Below are positions 1-5,055 of a stretch of 5,055 nucleotides of DNA, piece after piece. A program made the position numbers and the translations under genes. How positions within the stretch are numbered: position 1 is the stretch's first letter; each line of letters opens with the position of its first letter. The notes under the pieces are model-generated. The model was not told the origin of the DNA, ran no database searches, and saw only the letters and a list, made by a program, of their open reading frames with translations. This stretch comes from an uncultured Nannocystaceae bacterium. Its GTDB lineage: Bacteria > Myxococcota_A > Polyangia > Nannocystales > Nannocystaceae. Location of the stretch: NCBI GenBank assembly GCA_938084085.1, contig CALKDV010000197.1:1-5055 (forward strand), written 5' to 3'.

Positions 1-291
1 GAGTCGAGGGACATCGCGGAGCTTCGGGGTGTTCAACTGCGGGGCTTCGTGACGCACCAACGACTGTTGGGTGCAGCCGAGACGTCGCGGCTCACGTCCC
101 AGTATCTACACGCCCATCCGATCGCCCGCGCCCCGCTGGAATCAGTGTCACCACCTGCCGTGTACGCGCTCGACATTTGCTGGGCGAAGCTCACCGACAA
201 TCGACGCGGCTTCGGCACCCATCGCACGGTCACCTACGCGGGATGGACCGACGCGCCCGGGGGGGACACCGGCATCCAACCGTCGCGATGA
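1..291 (+). CDS. YhbP/UPF0306-like FMN-binding split-barrel protein, C-terminal part (5' end outside window)
   Basis: The frame is open from the first base to a TGA at 289-291, giving 96 residues without a start, so the gene begins upstream. Fragment residues 8-15 read LRGVQLRG and residues 63-72 read KLTDNRRGFG, with a PIAR segment at 40-43 between them. This order (RGxQ beta strand, FPxAR-like helix end, then K-[FL]-TDN-x-x-GFG) is what I recall from E. coli YhbP and related pyridoxamine-phosphate-oxidase-fold proteins, which are about 150 residues long. Roughly the last two thirds would then be present. These are small, probably flavin-binding cytosolic proteins of unknown substrate. The last 15 or so residues (Gly/Asp/Pro-rich) look like a non-conserved tail. 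A GTG at 49 could open a shorter frame, but it would cut the conserved strand and has no clear ribosome binding site. The family call comes from memory of motifs, not from an alignment. Confidence 0.6.
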   Translation, partial: ESRDIAELRGVQLRGFVTHQRLLGAAETSRLTSQYLHAHPIARAPLESVSPPAVYALDICWAKLTDNRRGFGTHRTVTYAGWTDAPGGDTGIQPSR

Positions 292-572
292 TCGCCCGGT
301 GCAATCCCCGCGGGCGCGCATGAACGCGCATCCGAGTTCGAGCGGCTCTGAACATCACACAGCGCAAACCCTGCGGACGTCTTCATGGGAAGAATGAGGC
401 GTCTTTTGGAATACGGGCGTTTCCTTGACCTTGTCAGGAGGAACGCGAATCGCGCTGTCGGTCCGTTCTTGTCGCGTCCATCACCGCCCTAATGCACAGC
501 GGCGACATTCCCTCGCGCGACCAGGACATGAAAATCTGCTACCTTTGGCGGCGTTAGAGAGTTGTATTCGCC
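292..572 (+). other. Intergenic region between the YhbP-like gene and the first lipoprotein gene
   Basis: No convincing gene lies in these 281 bases. There is a weak GC-rich hairpin, GCGCG at 314-318 with CGCGC at 325-329, which might lie in the end of the upstream transcript but has no T-tract. An AGGAGG at 436-441 looks like a strong ribosome binding site but has no ATG, GTG or TTG at a usable distance. The promoter of the downstream lipoprotein gene should be in the right half of this region. Confidence 0.5.
537..545 (+). promoter_or_regulatory. Weak extended -10 promoter candidate for the first lipoprotein gene
   Basis: TGCTACCTT reads as an extended -10 element (TG-n-TACCTT), matching only three of six bases of the TATAAT consensus. 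It sits 27 bases before the ATG at 573, a sensible distance for a short leader. No good -35 hexamer is found 16-18 bases upstream. A TTGACC at 425-430 is too far away and has no partner -10. This is a suggestion only. Confidence 0.2.
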
Positions 573-1325
573 ATGAAAATTCGTCATTTCCTTAGCCTCA
601 GCGCCGCCTTCGTCCTGTCCCTCTCTGCCTGCGAGGTCAAAGATGACTCGACCAACGATTCCCTGTTTACGAGTTCTGGGCCCACCTCCGCCGGCTCGGG
701 ACTGACGAGCGCCTCAACTTCGGATTCCGAGAGCGGCGAGGGCAGCGCGACCACGGGCGACCCCACCACTGGCGACCCCACCACCACCGGCGACCCCACA
801 ACCACCGGCGACCCCACAACCACCGGCGACCCCACCACGTCCACCACCAGCTCAAGCACCACCGACGGCAGCTGCCCGATGGGAACTGAAGGGTGCGCAT
901 GCTACGGGAACAACACCTGTGACGCCGGACTGAGTTGCGAAGGAGGGGTATGTGTCGTCCCCACGATGAACTCGGATCCATACGGAGACCCAGGCATCGG
1001 CTGCCTGACGGGCGAGACCACGACCACCATCGGCGGATTCAACGGATCCTACTGCGCACCGGGATGTCCGAACGGGCTCACCTCAGAGTGCCCATCCCAC
1101 CCAACAGCGACGGCCATGATCCAGTGCGCGATCGGTACGCTGACGGGTGTTCCTTGCACGACCGACCCGGAGTGCTTCGGCCCAAACGAGGAGTGTCAAA
1201 CTGCGCAGGGCGAGTGTCTCGCGCTGGACCGATGCGCCTTGCTTTGCCTGGCGGACAACGAGTGTCCGTTGGGCTCATTTTGTGAGGGCGAATCAGCCAC
1301 GACCTACGGTCTGTGCATGTGGTAG
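573..1325 (+). CDS. Secreted Cys-rich lipoprotein with a TTGDP-repeat linker, function unknown
   Basis: A complete 250-residue protein. Residues 1-19 form a lipoprotein signal peptide (Lys/Arg/His start, hydrophobic core) ending in a canonical lipobox LSAC, with Cys20 the predicted lipidated residue. Residues 21-59 are Ser/Thr/Gly/Asp-rich and disordered in appearance. Residues 60-87 are tandem TTGDP/TTTGDP units, and a Thr/Ser run reaches about residue 97. From residue 101 to 248 there are 20 cysteines, an even number compatible with full disulfide pairing outside the cytoplasm. The segment at 101-127 (C-x6-C-x-C-x5-C-x5-C-x4-C, including GTEGCACYG) is a small Cys module I associate with Nannocystineae surface lipoproteins. 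The likely picture is a lipid anchor, a flexible and possibly glycosylated stalk, and a disulfide-rich head. No enzyme motif is visible. The ATG at 573 is chosen because it places the signal peptide at the N-terminus; the site upstream (GAGAG at 557-561) is weak. The gene stands alone, with non-coding gaps on both sides. Confidence 0.85.
   Translation: MKIRHFLSLSAAFVLSLSACEVKDDSTNDSLFTSSGPTSAGSGLTSASTSDSESGEGSATTGDPTTGDPTTTGDPTTTGDPTTTGDPTTSTTSSSTTDGSCPMGTEGCACYGNNTCDAGLSCEGGVCVVPTMNSDPYGDPGIGCLTGETTTTIGGFNGSYCAPGCPNGLTSECPSHPTATAMIQCAIGTLTGVPCTTDPECFGPNEECQTAQGECLALDRCALLCLADNECPLGSFCEGESATTYGLCMW
750..833 (+). repeat. In-frame tandem repeat coding (T)TTGDP units
   Basis: Five consecutive units: two of 15 bases (750-764, 765-779) and three of 18 bases (780-797, 798-815, 816-833). 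They encode TTGDP twice and then TTTGDP three times. The last two 18-base units are identical, and the third differs from them at one base (ACC for ACA). All unit lengths are multiples of three, so gain or loss of a unit keeps the reading frame. The tract forms the linker of the lipoprotein at 573-1325. Confidence 0.95.
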
Positions 1326-1363
1326 CCGCCGCGAATTTAGAGAGCGTAACCTCGTCTTCCGAA

Positions 1364-1394
1364 TCAACGCTTGAAGTGTTGAACCCGCGGGGTT
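1364..1394 (+). terminator. Two adjacent short hairpins, possible end of lipoprotein transcript
   Basis: TCAACGC at 1364-1370 pairs with GTGTTGA at 1376-1382 (seven pairs, one G-U, five-base loop). AACCC at 1382-1386 pairs with GGGTT at 1390-1394 around a three-base loop. They begin 39 bases after the lipoprotein stop codon and share base 1382, so they could compete. There is no T-tract after either, so an intrinsic terminator is only a possibility. Confidence 0.3.
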
Positions 1395-1437
1395 AACGAA
1401 CGGCACACTGCGCTCCCTGCCCACTCCGTTCAGGATC

Positions 1438-1464
1438 CCGATCCACCAGGCTGGCGTGGATCGG
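1438..1464 (+). other. Perfect 8-bp inverted repeat (hairpin or operator) upstream of korA
   Basis: CCGATCCA at 1438-1445 is the exact reverse complement of TGGATCGG at 1457-1464. The 11-base loop contains a further CCA/TGG pairing (1446-1448 with 1452-1454), so an RNA hairpin could be extended with a two-base bulge. It lies 113 bases after the lipoprotein stop and about 240 bases before korA. It could be a terminator stem without a T-tract, a leader structure, or a protein binding site. Confidence 0.4.
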
Positions 1465-1550
1465 CGCGCTCTGGTGCCCTCTCTATGTCCCGGAATACGC
1501 CGCCAAGTCGACCCGTTGGCGATCTCCGGCACGACAGCCGCAAGACCGGA

Positions 1551-1589
1551 CAAAATTGGGCGTAAATCGGGCCGTGGTGGGCGATTTTG
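1551..1589 (+). repeat. Composite direct/inverted repeat in the korA upstream region
   Basis: TGGGCG occurs at 1557-1562 and again at 1578-1583, starts 21 bases apart, about two helical turns. Each copy is flanked on its outer side by one arm of an inverted repeat: CAAAAT at 1551-1556 and ATTTTG at 1584-1589. This could be an operator in the korAB promoter region. Short motifs like these can also arise by chance in GC-rich DNA. Confidence 0.3.
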
Positions 1590-1688
1590 TGAGTCTTCCT
1601 CCACCCGCTTTTCGTGACAAGCGCCTCAAAGGGGTCCAAACTCCACCGAGGCAGAAACGCCGCGCAGACGCGCGACACATACGCCTAC

Positions 1689-1693
1689 GAGGA
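1689..1693 (+). promoter_or_regulatory. Ribosome binding site that decides the korA start
   Basis: GAGGA lies seven bases before the ATG at 1701, an ideal distance. It is only one base before the alternative ATG at 1695. The in-frame GTG at 1614 has no purine-rich site in front of it. This favours 1701 as the start. Confidence 0.6.
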
Positions 1694-1700
1694 CATGAAC

Positions 1701-3569
1701 ATGGATGGCGGCGCTTCCCCCAACAAACTCGAACGTGAAGAACTCGACTCGGTCGTAATTCGCTTCGCCGGTGACTCCGGTGACGGCATGCAGCTGACCG
1801 GGGCGCAATTCACACACTCCTCCGCCATGGTCGGCAACGACCTCTCAACCTTCCCGGATTTCCCGGCGGAGATCCGCGCGCCCGCGGGATCAACCTACGG
1901 GGTCTCTGGCTTTCAGATTCACGTCGCGTCCCACGACATCATGACCCCGGGCGACGCCCCGGACGTGCTCATCGCCATGAACCCCGCGGCCCTCAAGACC
2001 AACGTCGGCGACCTCGTCGACGGCGGTCTCCTCATCGTGAACGAGGGCGCCTTCACCAAGGGCAACCTGAAGAAGGCGGGTTATGAGCAAAACCCCCTTG
2101 ACGACGAAACACTCGCGGCCTACCGCCTCGTGAAGCTCGACATCTCCAAGCACACGCTCGCTGCGGTCGCAGCCTTCGACCTCGGGACCAAAGAGGCGCT
2201 GCGGTCCAAAAATATGTGGACCCTCGGCCTCGTGCTCTGGCTGTTTGGACGCGACACCAAAAACACCGAGGAATGGCTCGGTCAAAAGTTCGCAAAAAAG
2301 GAGGTCGTCCGTGACTCCAATATCGCCGCGCTCAAGGCCGGCCACGCCTACGGCGAGACCGCTGAGATGCCCACCGGCGTCCACATCTACAAGGTCCCCA
2401 AGGCGACCCTCTCCCCCGGCACCTACCGCAACGTGACGGGCAACGAGGCGCTCGCGTGGGGTCTCGTCGCCGCGTCCAAGCTCTCGGAGCTGCAGCTGGT
2501 CCTCGGCTCGTACCCCATCACCCCCGCGTCGACGGTGCTTCACGCCCTGTCTCGACTCAAGAACTTTGGTGTCGTCACCTTTCAAGCGGAAGATGAAATC
2601 GCGGCGGTCTGCGCGGCGATCGGCGCCTCCTTCGGCGGCTCCCTCGGCGTCACAACCACCTCCGGCCCCGGCATCGCCCTAAAGGCCGAAGCCATCGGGC
2701 TGGCGATCATGACCGAGCTGCCCCTGGTTGTCATCGACATCCAGCGCGGTGGGCCAAGCACCGGCCTCCCCACAAAGACCGAACAATCCGACCTATTTCA
2801 GGCGATCTACGGACGCAACGGTGACGCGCCGCTCCCTGTGATCTCCGCGAGCACGCCCGGCGAGTGCTTCTTCCAAGCCATCGAGGCAGCCCGTCTCGCT
2901 ACGAAATACATGACCCCGGTGATGTTGTTGACCGACGGATACCTCGCCAACGGAGCGGAGCCCTGGAAGATCCCGAGCATGGCGGACCTGACCCCGTTCC
3001 CGGTGGAGTTTGCCGGAAGCGAAACTCCAGACTTCCACCCCTACATTCGCGATGACGAGACCCTCAGCCGGCTGTGGCCCCGACCCGGCACCCCGGGCCT
3101 CGAGCACCGCATCGGCGGCATCGAGAAAGACCGCGCCTCCGGCAACATCTCGTACGACCCGGAGAACCATCACCTCATGACCAAGATGCGAGCGCAAAAG
3201 ATCGCCAACATCGCCGACGACATTCCGGAACTCGGGATCGAGGAGGGTGAGGACACAGGTGACCTGCTCGTCATTGGGTGGGGATCCACCCATGGTGCGA
3301 TTCGGCAGGCGGTCCGCCGCGCGCGAAAGGAGGGCGTCCAAGTCTCCCACGCTCACCTGCGGCACCTCAATCCGATGCCAAAGAACACCGGCGAGCTTTT
3401 GAGGCGATTCAAGCGCGTCATCGTGCCAGAGATGAACAACGGCATGCTCGTGAAGATCCTCCGCGGTGAGTATCTCGTCGACGCGAAGGGCATCAATAAA
3501 ATCTCTGGACAACCTTTCAAAGTGGCGGAGATCGTGTCTGCCATCCACGACCACCTCCCCGCCAGCTGA
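1701..3569 (+). CDS. korA: 2-oxoacid:ferredoxin oxidoreductase, fused gamma-alpha subunit (probably 2-oxoglutarate type, KorA)
   Basis: A 622-residue subunit of the thiamine-diphosphate enzyme that converts a 2-oxoacid, CoA and oxidised ferredoxin to acyl-CoA, CO2 and reduced ferredoxin in the cytoplasm. Residues about 15-205 form the gamma domain, opening with the glycine-rich FAGDSGDG (22-29). Residues about 250-430 form the alpha pyrimidine-binding domain. It holds YPITPAS (271-277), the YPITP signature of this family involved in 2-oxoacid recognition, Glu299 at the position expected for the cofactor-activating glutamate, and RGGPSTGLPTKTEQ (349-362). Residues about 520-622 form the C-terminal alpha/beta domain, with VPEMNNG at 575-581. 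Length and gamma-alpha order match two-subunit KorA proteins of aerobic and anaerobic bacteria. The frame stays open upstream to a GTG at 1614 (29 more residues), but that stretch lacks a ribosome binding site and family similarity. korB follows after 20 bases. Substrate is inferred: pyruvate or a branched 2-oxoacid cannot be excluded. Confidence 0.93.
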   Translation: MDGGASPNKLEREELDSVVIRFAGDSGDGMQLTGAQFTHSSAMVGNDLSTFPDFPAEIRAPAGSTYGVSGFQIHVASHDIMTPGDAPDVLIAMNPAALKTNVGDLVDGGLLIVNEGAFTKGNLKKAGYEQNPLDDETLAAYRLVKLDISKHTLAAVAAFDLGTKEALRSKNMWTLGLVLWLFGRDTKNTEEWLGQKFAKKEVVRDSNIAALKAGHAYGETAEMPTGVHIYKVPKATLSPGTYRNVTGNEALAWGLVAASKLSELQLVLGSYPITPASTVLHALSRLKNFGVVTFQAEDEIAAVCAAIGASFGGSLGVTTTSGPGIALKAEAIGLAIMTELPLVVIDIQRGGPSTGLPTKTEQSDLFQAIYGRNGDAPLPVISASTPGECFFQAIEAARLATKYMTPVMLLTDGYLANGAEPWKIPSMADLTPFPVEFAGSETPDFHPYIRDDETLSRLWPRPGTPGLEHRIGGIEKDRASGNISYDPENHHLMTKMRAQKIANIADDIPELGIEEGEDTGDLLVIGWGSTHGAIRQAVRRARKEGVQVSHAHLRHLNPMPKNTGELLRRFKRVIVPEMNNGMLVKILRGEYLVDAKGINKISGQPFKVAEIVSAIHDHLPAS

Positions 3570-3574
3570 AAAGA

Positions 3575-3580
3575 AGAGGA
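3575..3580 (+). promoter_or_regulatory. Ribosome binding site of korB
   Basis: AGAGGA lies in the 20-base gap after the korA stop and nine bases before the korB ATG at 3590. With no room for a promoter, it supports co-transcription and independent initiation of korB. Confidence 0.65.
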
Positions 3581-3589
3581 CTCGAAGCC

Positions 3590-4606
3590 ATGAACGCGCC
3601 TACGCAAAAGCTCACTCGCAAAGACTTCACCTCGGACCAGGACATCCGCTGGTGCCCTGGATGTGGTGACTACGCCATCCTCGCGACCCTGCAGCGGACT
3701 CTCCCAGCCCTCGGGGTCTCACGCGAAAATACGGTCTTCATCTCGGGCATCGGCTGTTCAAGCCGCTTCCCCTACTACATGGACACCTACGGATTCCACA
3801 CGATCCACGGGCGCGCGCCCGCAGTTGCGACCGGCCTCAAGCTCGCCAACCCCGAGCTCGATATCTGGATGATTACCGGCGATGGTGACGGGCTGAGCAT
3901 CGGGGGCAACCACATGCTGCACGTGCTCCGTCGGAATGTTGACCTGCAAATCATGCTGTTCAACAACCGGATCTACGGACTCACGAAGGGCCAGTACTCC
4001 CCCACGTCGCTGGTCGGACTTCGGACTCCATCGACACCGATGGGCTCCATCGATGCGCCCGTTGTCCCCGCCTCATTCGCCCTCGGCGCTGGAGGACGCT
4101 TCATCGCCCGCACCATCGACACCGACGCCAAACACCTGGGCCCCGTGTTCACGCGCGCGCACGAGTACCGCGGCGCCAGCTTCATTGAGATCCTGCAAAA
4201 CTGTCCTGTCTTCAATGACGGCGCCTGGTCGCATGTGAAAGACAAGGAGATCGCCGACGAATCTCAGCTTCGACTGGAGCATGGGCAGCCGATGCGCTTC
4301 GGCGAAAACAAGGGACTGCGACTCAACGCCAAGACCATCGAGCTGGAGGTAGTCACCATCGGCGAAGATGGCGTCACGGAGGAGGACATCCTCGTCCACG
4401 ATGAGAGCAACAAGTCCATGGCCCTGTTGCTCGCCAACCTCGAGCCACCGCGCTTCCCCATCGCGCTCGGCATTCTGTACTGCGATACCGATGCACATCC
4501 GTACGATCAGGCGGTGCACGCCCAAGTGGAGCATGCGAAGGCGACCTCCAAGGTAGACAGCATCGACGCCCTGCTGCGCTCAGGTCACACCTGGACCGTG
4601 GAGTAA
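3590..4606 (+). CDS. korB: 2-oxoacid:ferredoxin oxidoreductase, beta subunit (thiamine diphosphate and [4Fe-4S] binding, KorB)
   Basis: A 338-residue partner of KorA that carries the cofactors and passes electrons to ferredoxin. WCPGCG supplies Cys22 and Cys25. Cys56 (in GIGCSSR) and Cys205 (in QNCPVFND) complete the four cysteines used for the single [4Fe-4S] cluster in this family. The thiamine diphosphate/Mg motif is GDGDG at 97-101, closing with NN at 125-126. IYGLTKGQYSPT at 128-139 is a further family hallmark. There is no ferredoxin-like 2x[4Fe-4S] domain, so a separate ferredoxin is needed. The C-terminal 100 residues, ending at TAA 4604-4606, match the tail of bacterial KorB proteins. 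Length is normal and no key residue is missing. The 20-base spacing from korA shows one operon. Two hairpins follow within 70 bases, suggesting that the transcript ends here. Confidence 0.94.
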   Translation: MNAPTQKLTRKDFTSDQDIRWCPGCGDYAILATLQRTLPALGVSRENTVFISGIGCSSRFPYYMDTYGFHTIHGRAPAVATGLKLANPELDIWMITGDGDGLSIGGNHMLHVLRRNVDLQIMLFNNRIYGLTKGQYSPTSLVGLRTPSTPMGSIDAPVVPASFALGAGGRFIARTIDTDAKHLGPVFTRAHEYRGASFIEILQNCPVFNDGAWSHVKDKEIADESQLRLEHGQPMRFGENKGLRLNAKTIELEVVTIGEDGVTEEDILVHDESNKSMALLLANLEPPRFPIALGILYCDTDAHPYDQAVHAQVEHAKATSKVDSIDALLRSGHTWTVE

Positions 4607-4623
4607 GTCCCCCGCTCCCGAGT

Positions 4624-4650
4624 GCCAACGCGCGTATTTTGCGCGTCGGC
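4624..4650 (+). terminator. Strong GC-rich hairpin after korB, probable transcript end
   Basis: GCCAACGCGC (4624-4633) pairs with GCGCGTCGGC (4641-4650): nine of ten positions pair, with one A-C mismatch, around a seven-base loop. The stem starts 18 bases after the korB stop. The bases after it (TGGTTCTC) are only mildly T-rich, so this may be a weak intrinsic terminator or a 3'-end protecting structure. Confidence 0.6.
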
Positions 4651-4658
4651 TGGTTCTC

Positions 4659-4676
4659 CGAGATGCCTTTATCTCG
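4659..4676 (+). terminator. Second hairpin after korB
   Basis: CGAGAT (4659-4664) and ATCTCG (4671-4676) form a perfect six-bp stem with a six-base loop (a further G-U pair would reduce the loop to four). It lies nine bases after the first hairpin and, like it, lacks a T-tract. Tandem arrangement suggests a backup terminator. Confidence 0.45.
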
Positions 4677-4733
4677 CTAGGAACGCCGGATAATCAGCGG
4701 TTTAGGCGCCCTTGGGCAGCGGGTCTGTTTGCG

Positions 4734-4749
4734 GGTCGAATACTCGACC
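4734..4749 (+). other. Perfect 6-bp inverted repeat upstream of the second lipoprotein
   Basis: GGTCGA (4734-4739) and TCGACC (4744-4749) flank ATAC. The site is 73 bases before the ATG at 4823, a place where an operator could act. It could also form a small RNA hairpin, or be chance. Confidence 0.3.
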
Positions 4750-4808
4750 GGGATCCTCGCCTGAGAGAGAATGAACGCGAGTCCTCCGCGTCGGATTGTC
4801 GAGGCTAC

Positions 4809-4816
4809 AAGGAAAG
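4809..4816 (+). promoter_or_regulatory. Ribosome binding site of the second lipoprotein gene
   Basis: AAGGAAAG ends six bases before the ATG at 4823. It supports this start over the upstream ATG at 4771, which opens a different, overlapping frame. Confidence 0.5.
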
Positions 4817-4822
4817 CACCCC

Positions 4823-5055
4823 ATGGAACACTCTACGAAATCACGAACTGCACTTTATTTTTCGGCAGCGACCACCGCGTTAATCGCCGGTTTTTCCATC
4901 GGATGCACGGTCTCCATCGGAGATGCGTTCGAAGACTGCTCCTCCGGTAACAACAACTGGCTCATCGGTGGTGAATGTGAATGCCGACCCGGATACACCT
5001 GGTGTTCAGACGACATGACGGATCTGGATTGCTGTCCCGATGACAACACCGACGG
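4823..5055 (+). CDS. Cys-rich putative lipoprotein, N-terminal part (3' end outside window)
   Basis: The frame is open from ATG 4823 to the window edge (77 whole codons). Residues 1-27 form a signal peptide with Lys6 and Arg8, a hydrophobic stretch and FSIG before Cys28. This fits the broad lipobox pattern, but Ser rather than Leu at -3 makes it less typical. The mature part is short of hydrophobic residues and Cys-rich: Cys39, 52, 54, 61, 70 and 71, with the pattern C-x-C-x-PGY-x-WC followed by LDCC and an Asp-rich run. This resembles small secreted Cys modules of myxobacterial lipoproteins, and no enzymatic function is visible. It is preceded by a fair ribosome binding site and about 145 bases of DNA beyond the korB hairpins, so it is probably its own transcription unit. 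It shares no alignable repeat linker with the lipoprotein at 573-1325 in the part seen. Confidence 0.7.
   Translation, partial: MEHSTKSRTALYFSAATTALIAGFSIGCTVSIGDAFEDCSSGNNNWLIGGECECRPGYTWCSDDMTDLDCCPDDNTD

Larger units (their letters stand above)
1326..1700 (+). other. Long non-coding leader/intergenic region before korA
   Basis: There are 375 bases between the lipoprotein stop and the preferred korA start. No open frame here has both a ribosome binding site and recognisable protein features. The region carries two adjacent short hairpins soon after the lipoprotein stop, a perfect 8-bp stem at 1438-1464, and a composite repeat at 1551-1589, listed separately. No convincing -35/-10 pair was found, although the korAB promoter must lie here if the operon has its own. 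Confidence 0.5.

Noticed and set aside
436..441. AGGAGG, a strong Shine-Dalgarno-like site in the intergenic region
   Set aside because: No ATG, GTG or TTG lies 4-12 bases downstream, so it starts nothing visible.
385..492. Small + strand frame of 35 codons starting MGRMRRLLEYG
   Set aside because: No ribosome binding site at a usable distance and no recognisable features; it could be chance in the intergenic DNA.
750..833. Repeat array considered as CRISPR
   Set aside because: Units are contiguous with no spacers, are multiples of three, and encode a protein linker.
584..862. - strand frame with a valine/glycine-rich repeat (VVGSPV units)
   Set aside because: This is only the reverse reading of the TTGDP repeat; the + strand gene has a proper lipoprotein signal and a meaningful Cys-rich domain.
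1890..2585. Long open frame of 231 codons on the - strand inside korA
   Set aside because: It is antisense to a fully conserved gene; its protein shows no recognisable motif, and such frames are common opposite GC-rich coding DNA.
2793..3554. Long open frame of 253 codons on the - strand inside korA
   Set aside because: Same reason: it mirrors the korA codons, with no ribosome binding site or domain of its own.
4689..4694. GATAAT, five of six bases matching a -10 element
   Set aside because: No -35 element at 16-18 bases upstream; it falls right behind the hairpins and is 129 bases from the next start.
4760..4770. CCTGAGAGAGA, reminiscent of the CUGAGA element of thiamine diphosphate riboswitches, tempting beside a thiamine-dependent enzyme
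   Set aside because: The other conserved riboswitch segments and stems are absent, and it lies downstream of korB, in front of an unrelated lipoprotein gene.
4771..4950. Overlapping + strand frame from ATG 4771 (about 59 codons)
   Set aside because: It overlaps the lipoprotein signal sequence in another frame, encodes an Arg-rich product without motifs, and is out-competed by the ATG at 4823, which has a ribosome binding site and signal peptide.

Overview
The window is GC-rich bacterial DNA with all convincing genes on the + strand. The two secreted proteins carry lipoprotein signals followed by Thr/Gly/Asp/Pro-rich or Cys-rich segments. That style is familiar from Nannocystineae-type myxobacteria (relatives of Nannocystis, Plesiocystis, Enhygromyxa) and some other Myxococcota. 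This assignment is an inference from protein style, not from a marker gene.

Layout: (1) Positions 1-291 hold the 3' end of a gene that looks like the YhbP/UPF0306 branch of the FMN-binding split-barrel (pyridoxamine-phosphate-oxidase-like) proteins. (2) Positions 292-572 are intergenic, with only a weak promoter candidate. (3) Positions 573-1325 encode a complete lipoprotein: lipobox, a TTGDP/TTTGDP repeat linker, then a Cys-rich C-terminal region. (4) Positions 1326-1700 form a long non-coding leader with several inverted repeats and a composite repeat. (5) Positions 1701-3569 and 3590-4606 are a tight two-gene operon for a two-subunit 2-oxoacid:ferredoxin oxidoreductase, most likely the 2-oxoglutarate type (korA, gamma-alpha fusion; korB, thiamine diphosphate and [4Fe-4S] subunit). 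(6) Positions 4607-4822 carry two hairpins just behind korB, a third inverted repeat, and a ribosome binding site. (7) Positions 4823-5055 start a second small Cys-rich lipoprotein that runs off the right edge.

How they work together: KorA and KorB together form one enzyme, oxidatively decarboxylating a 2-oxoacid with CoA to acyl-CoA while reducing ferredoxin. Its usual role is the 2-oxoglutarate step of the TCA cycle or the reverse reaction. No ferredoxin gene lies beside it in this window. The flanking lipoproteins show no sequence link to the enzyme and appear to be separate transcription units. I did not find a convincing previously undescribed system. The most checkable oddities are the repeat linker and 20-Cys domain of the first lipoprotein, the structured korA leader, and the tandem hairpins after korB.
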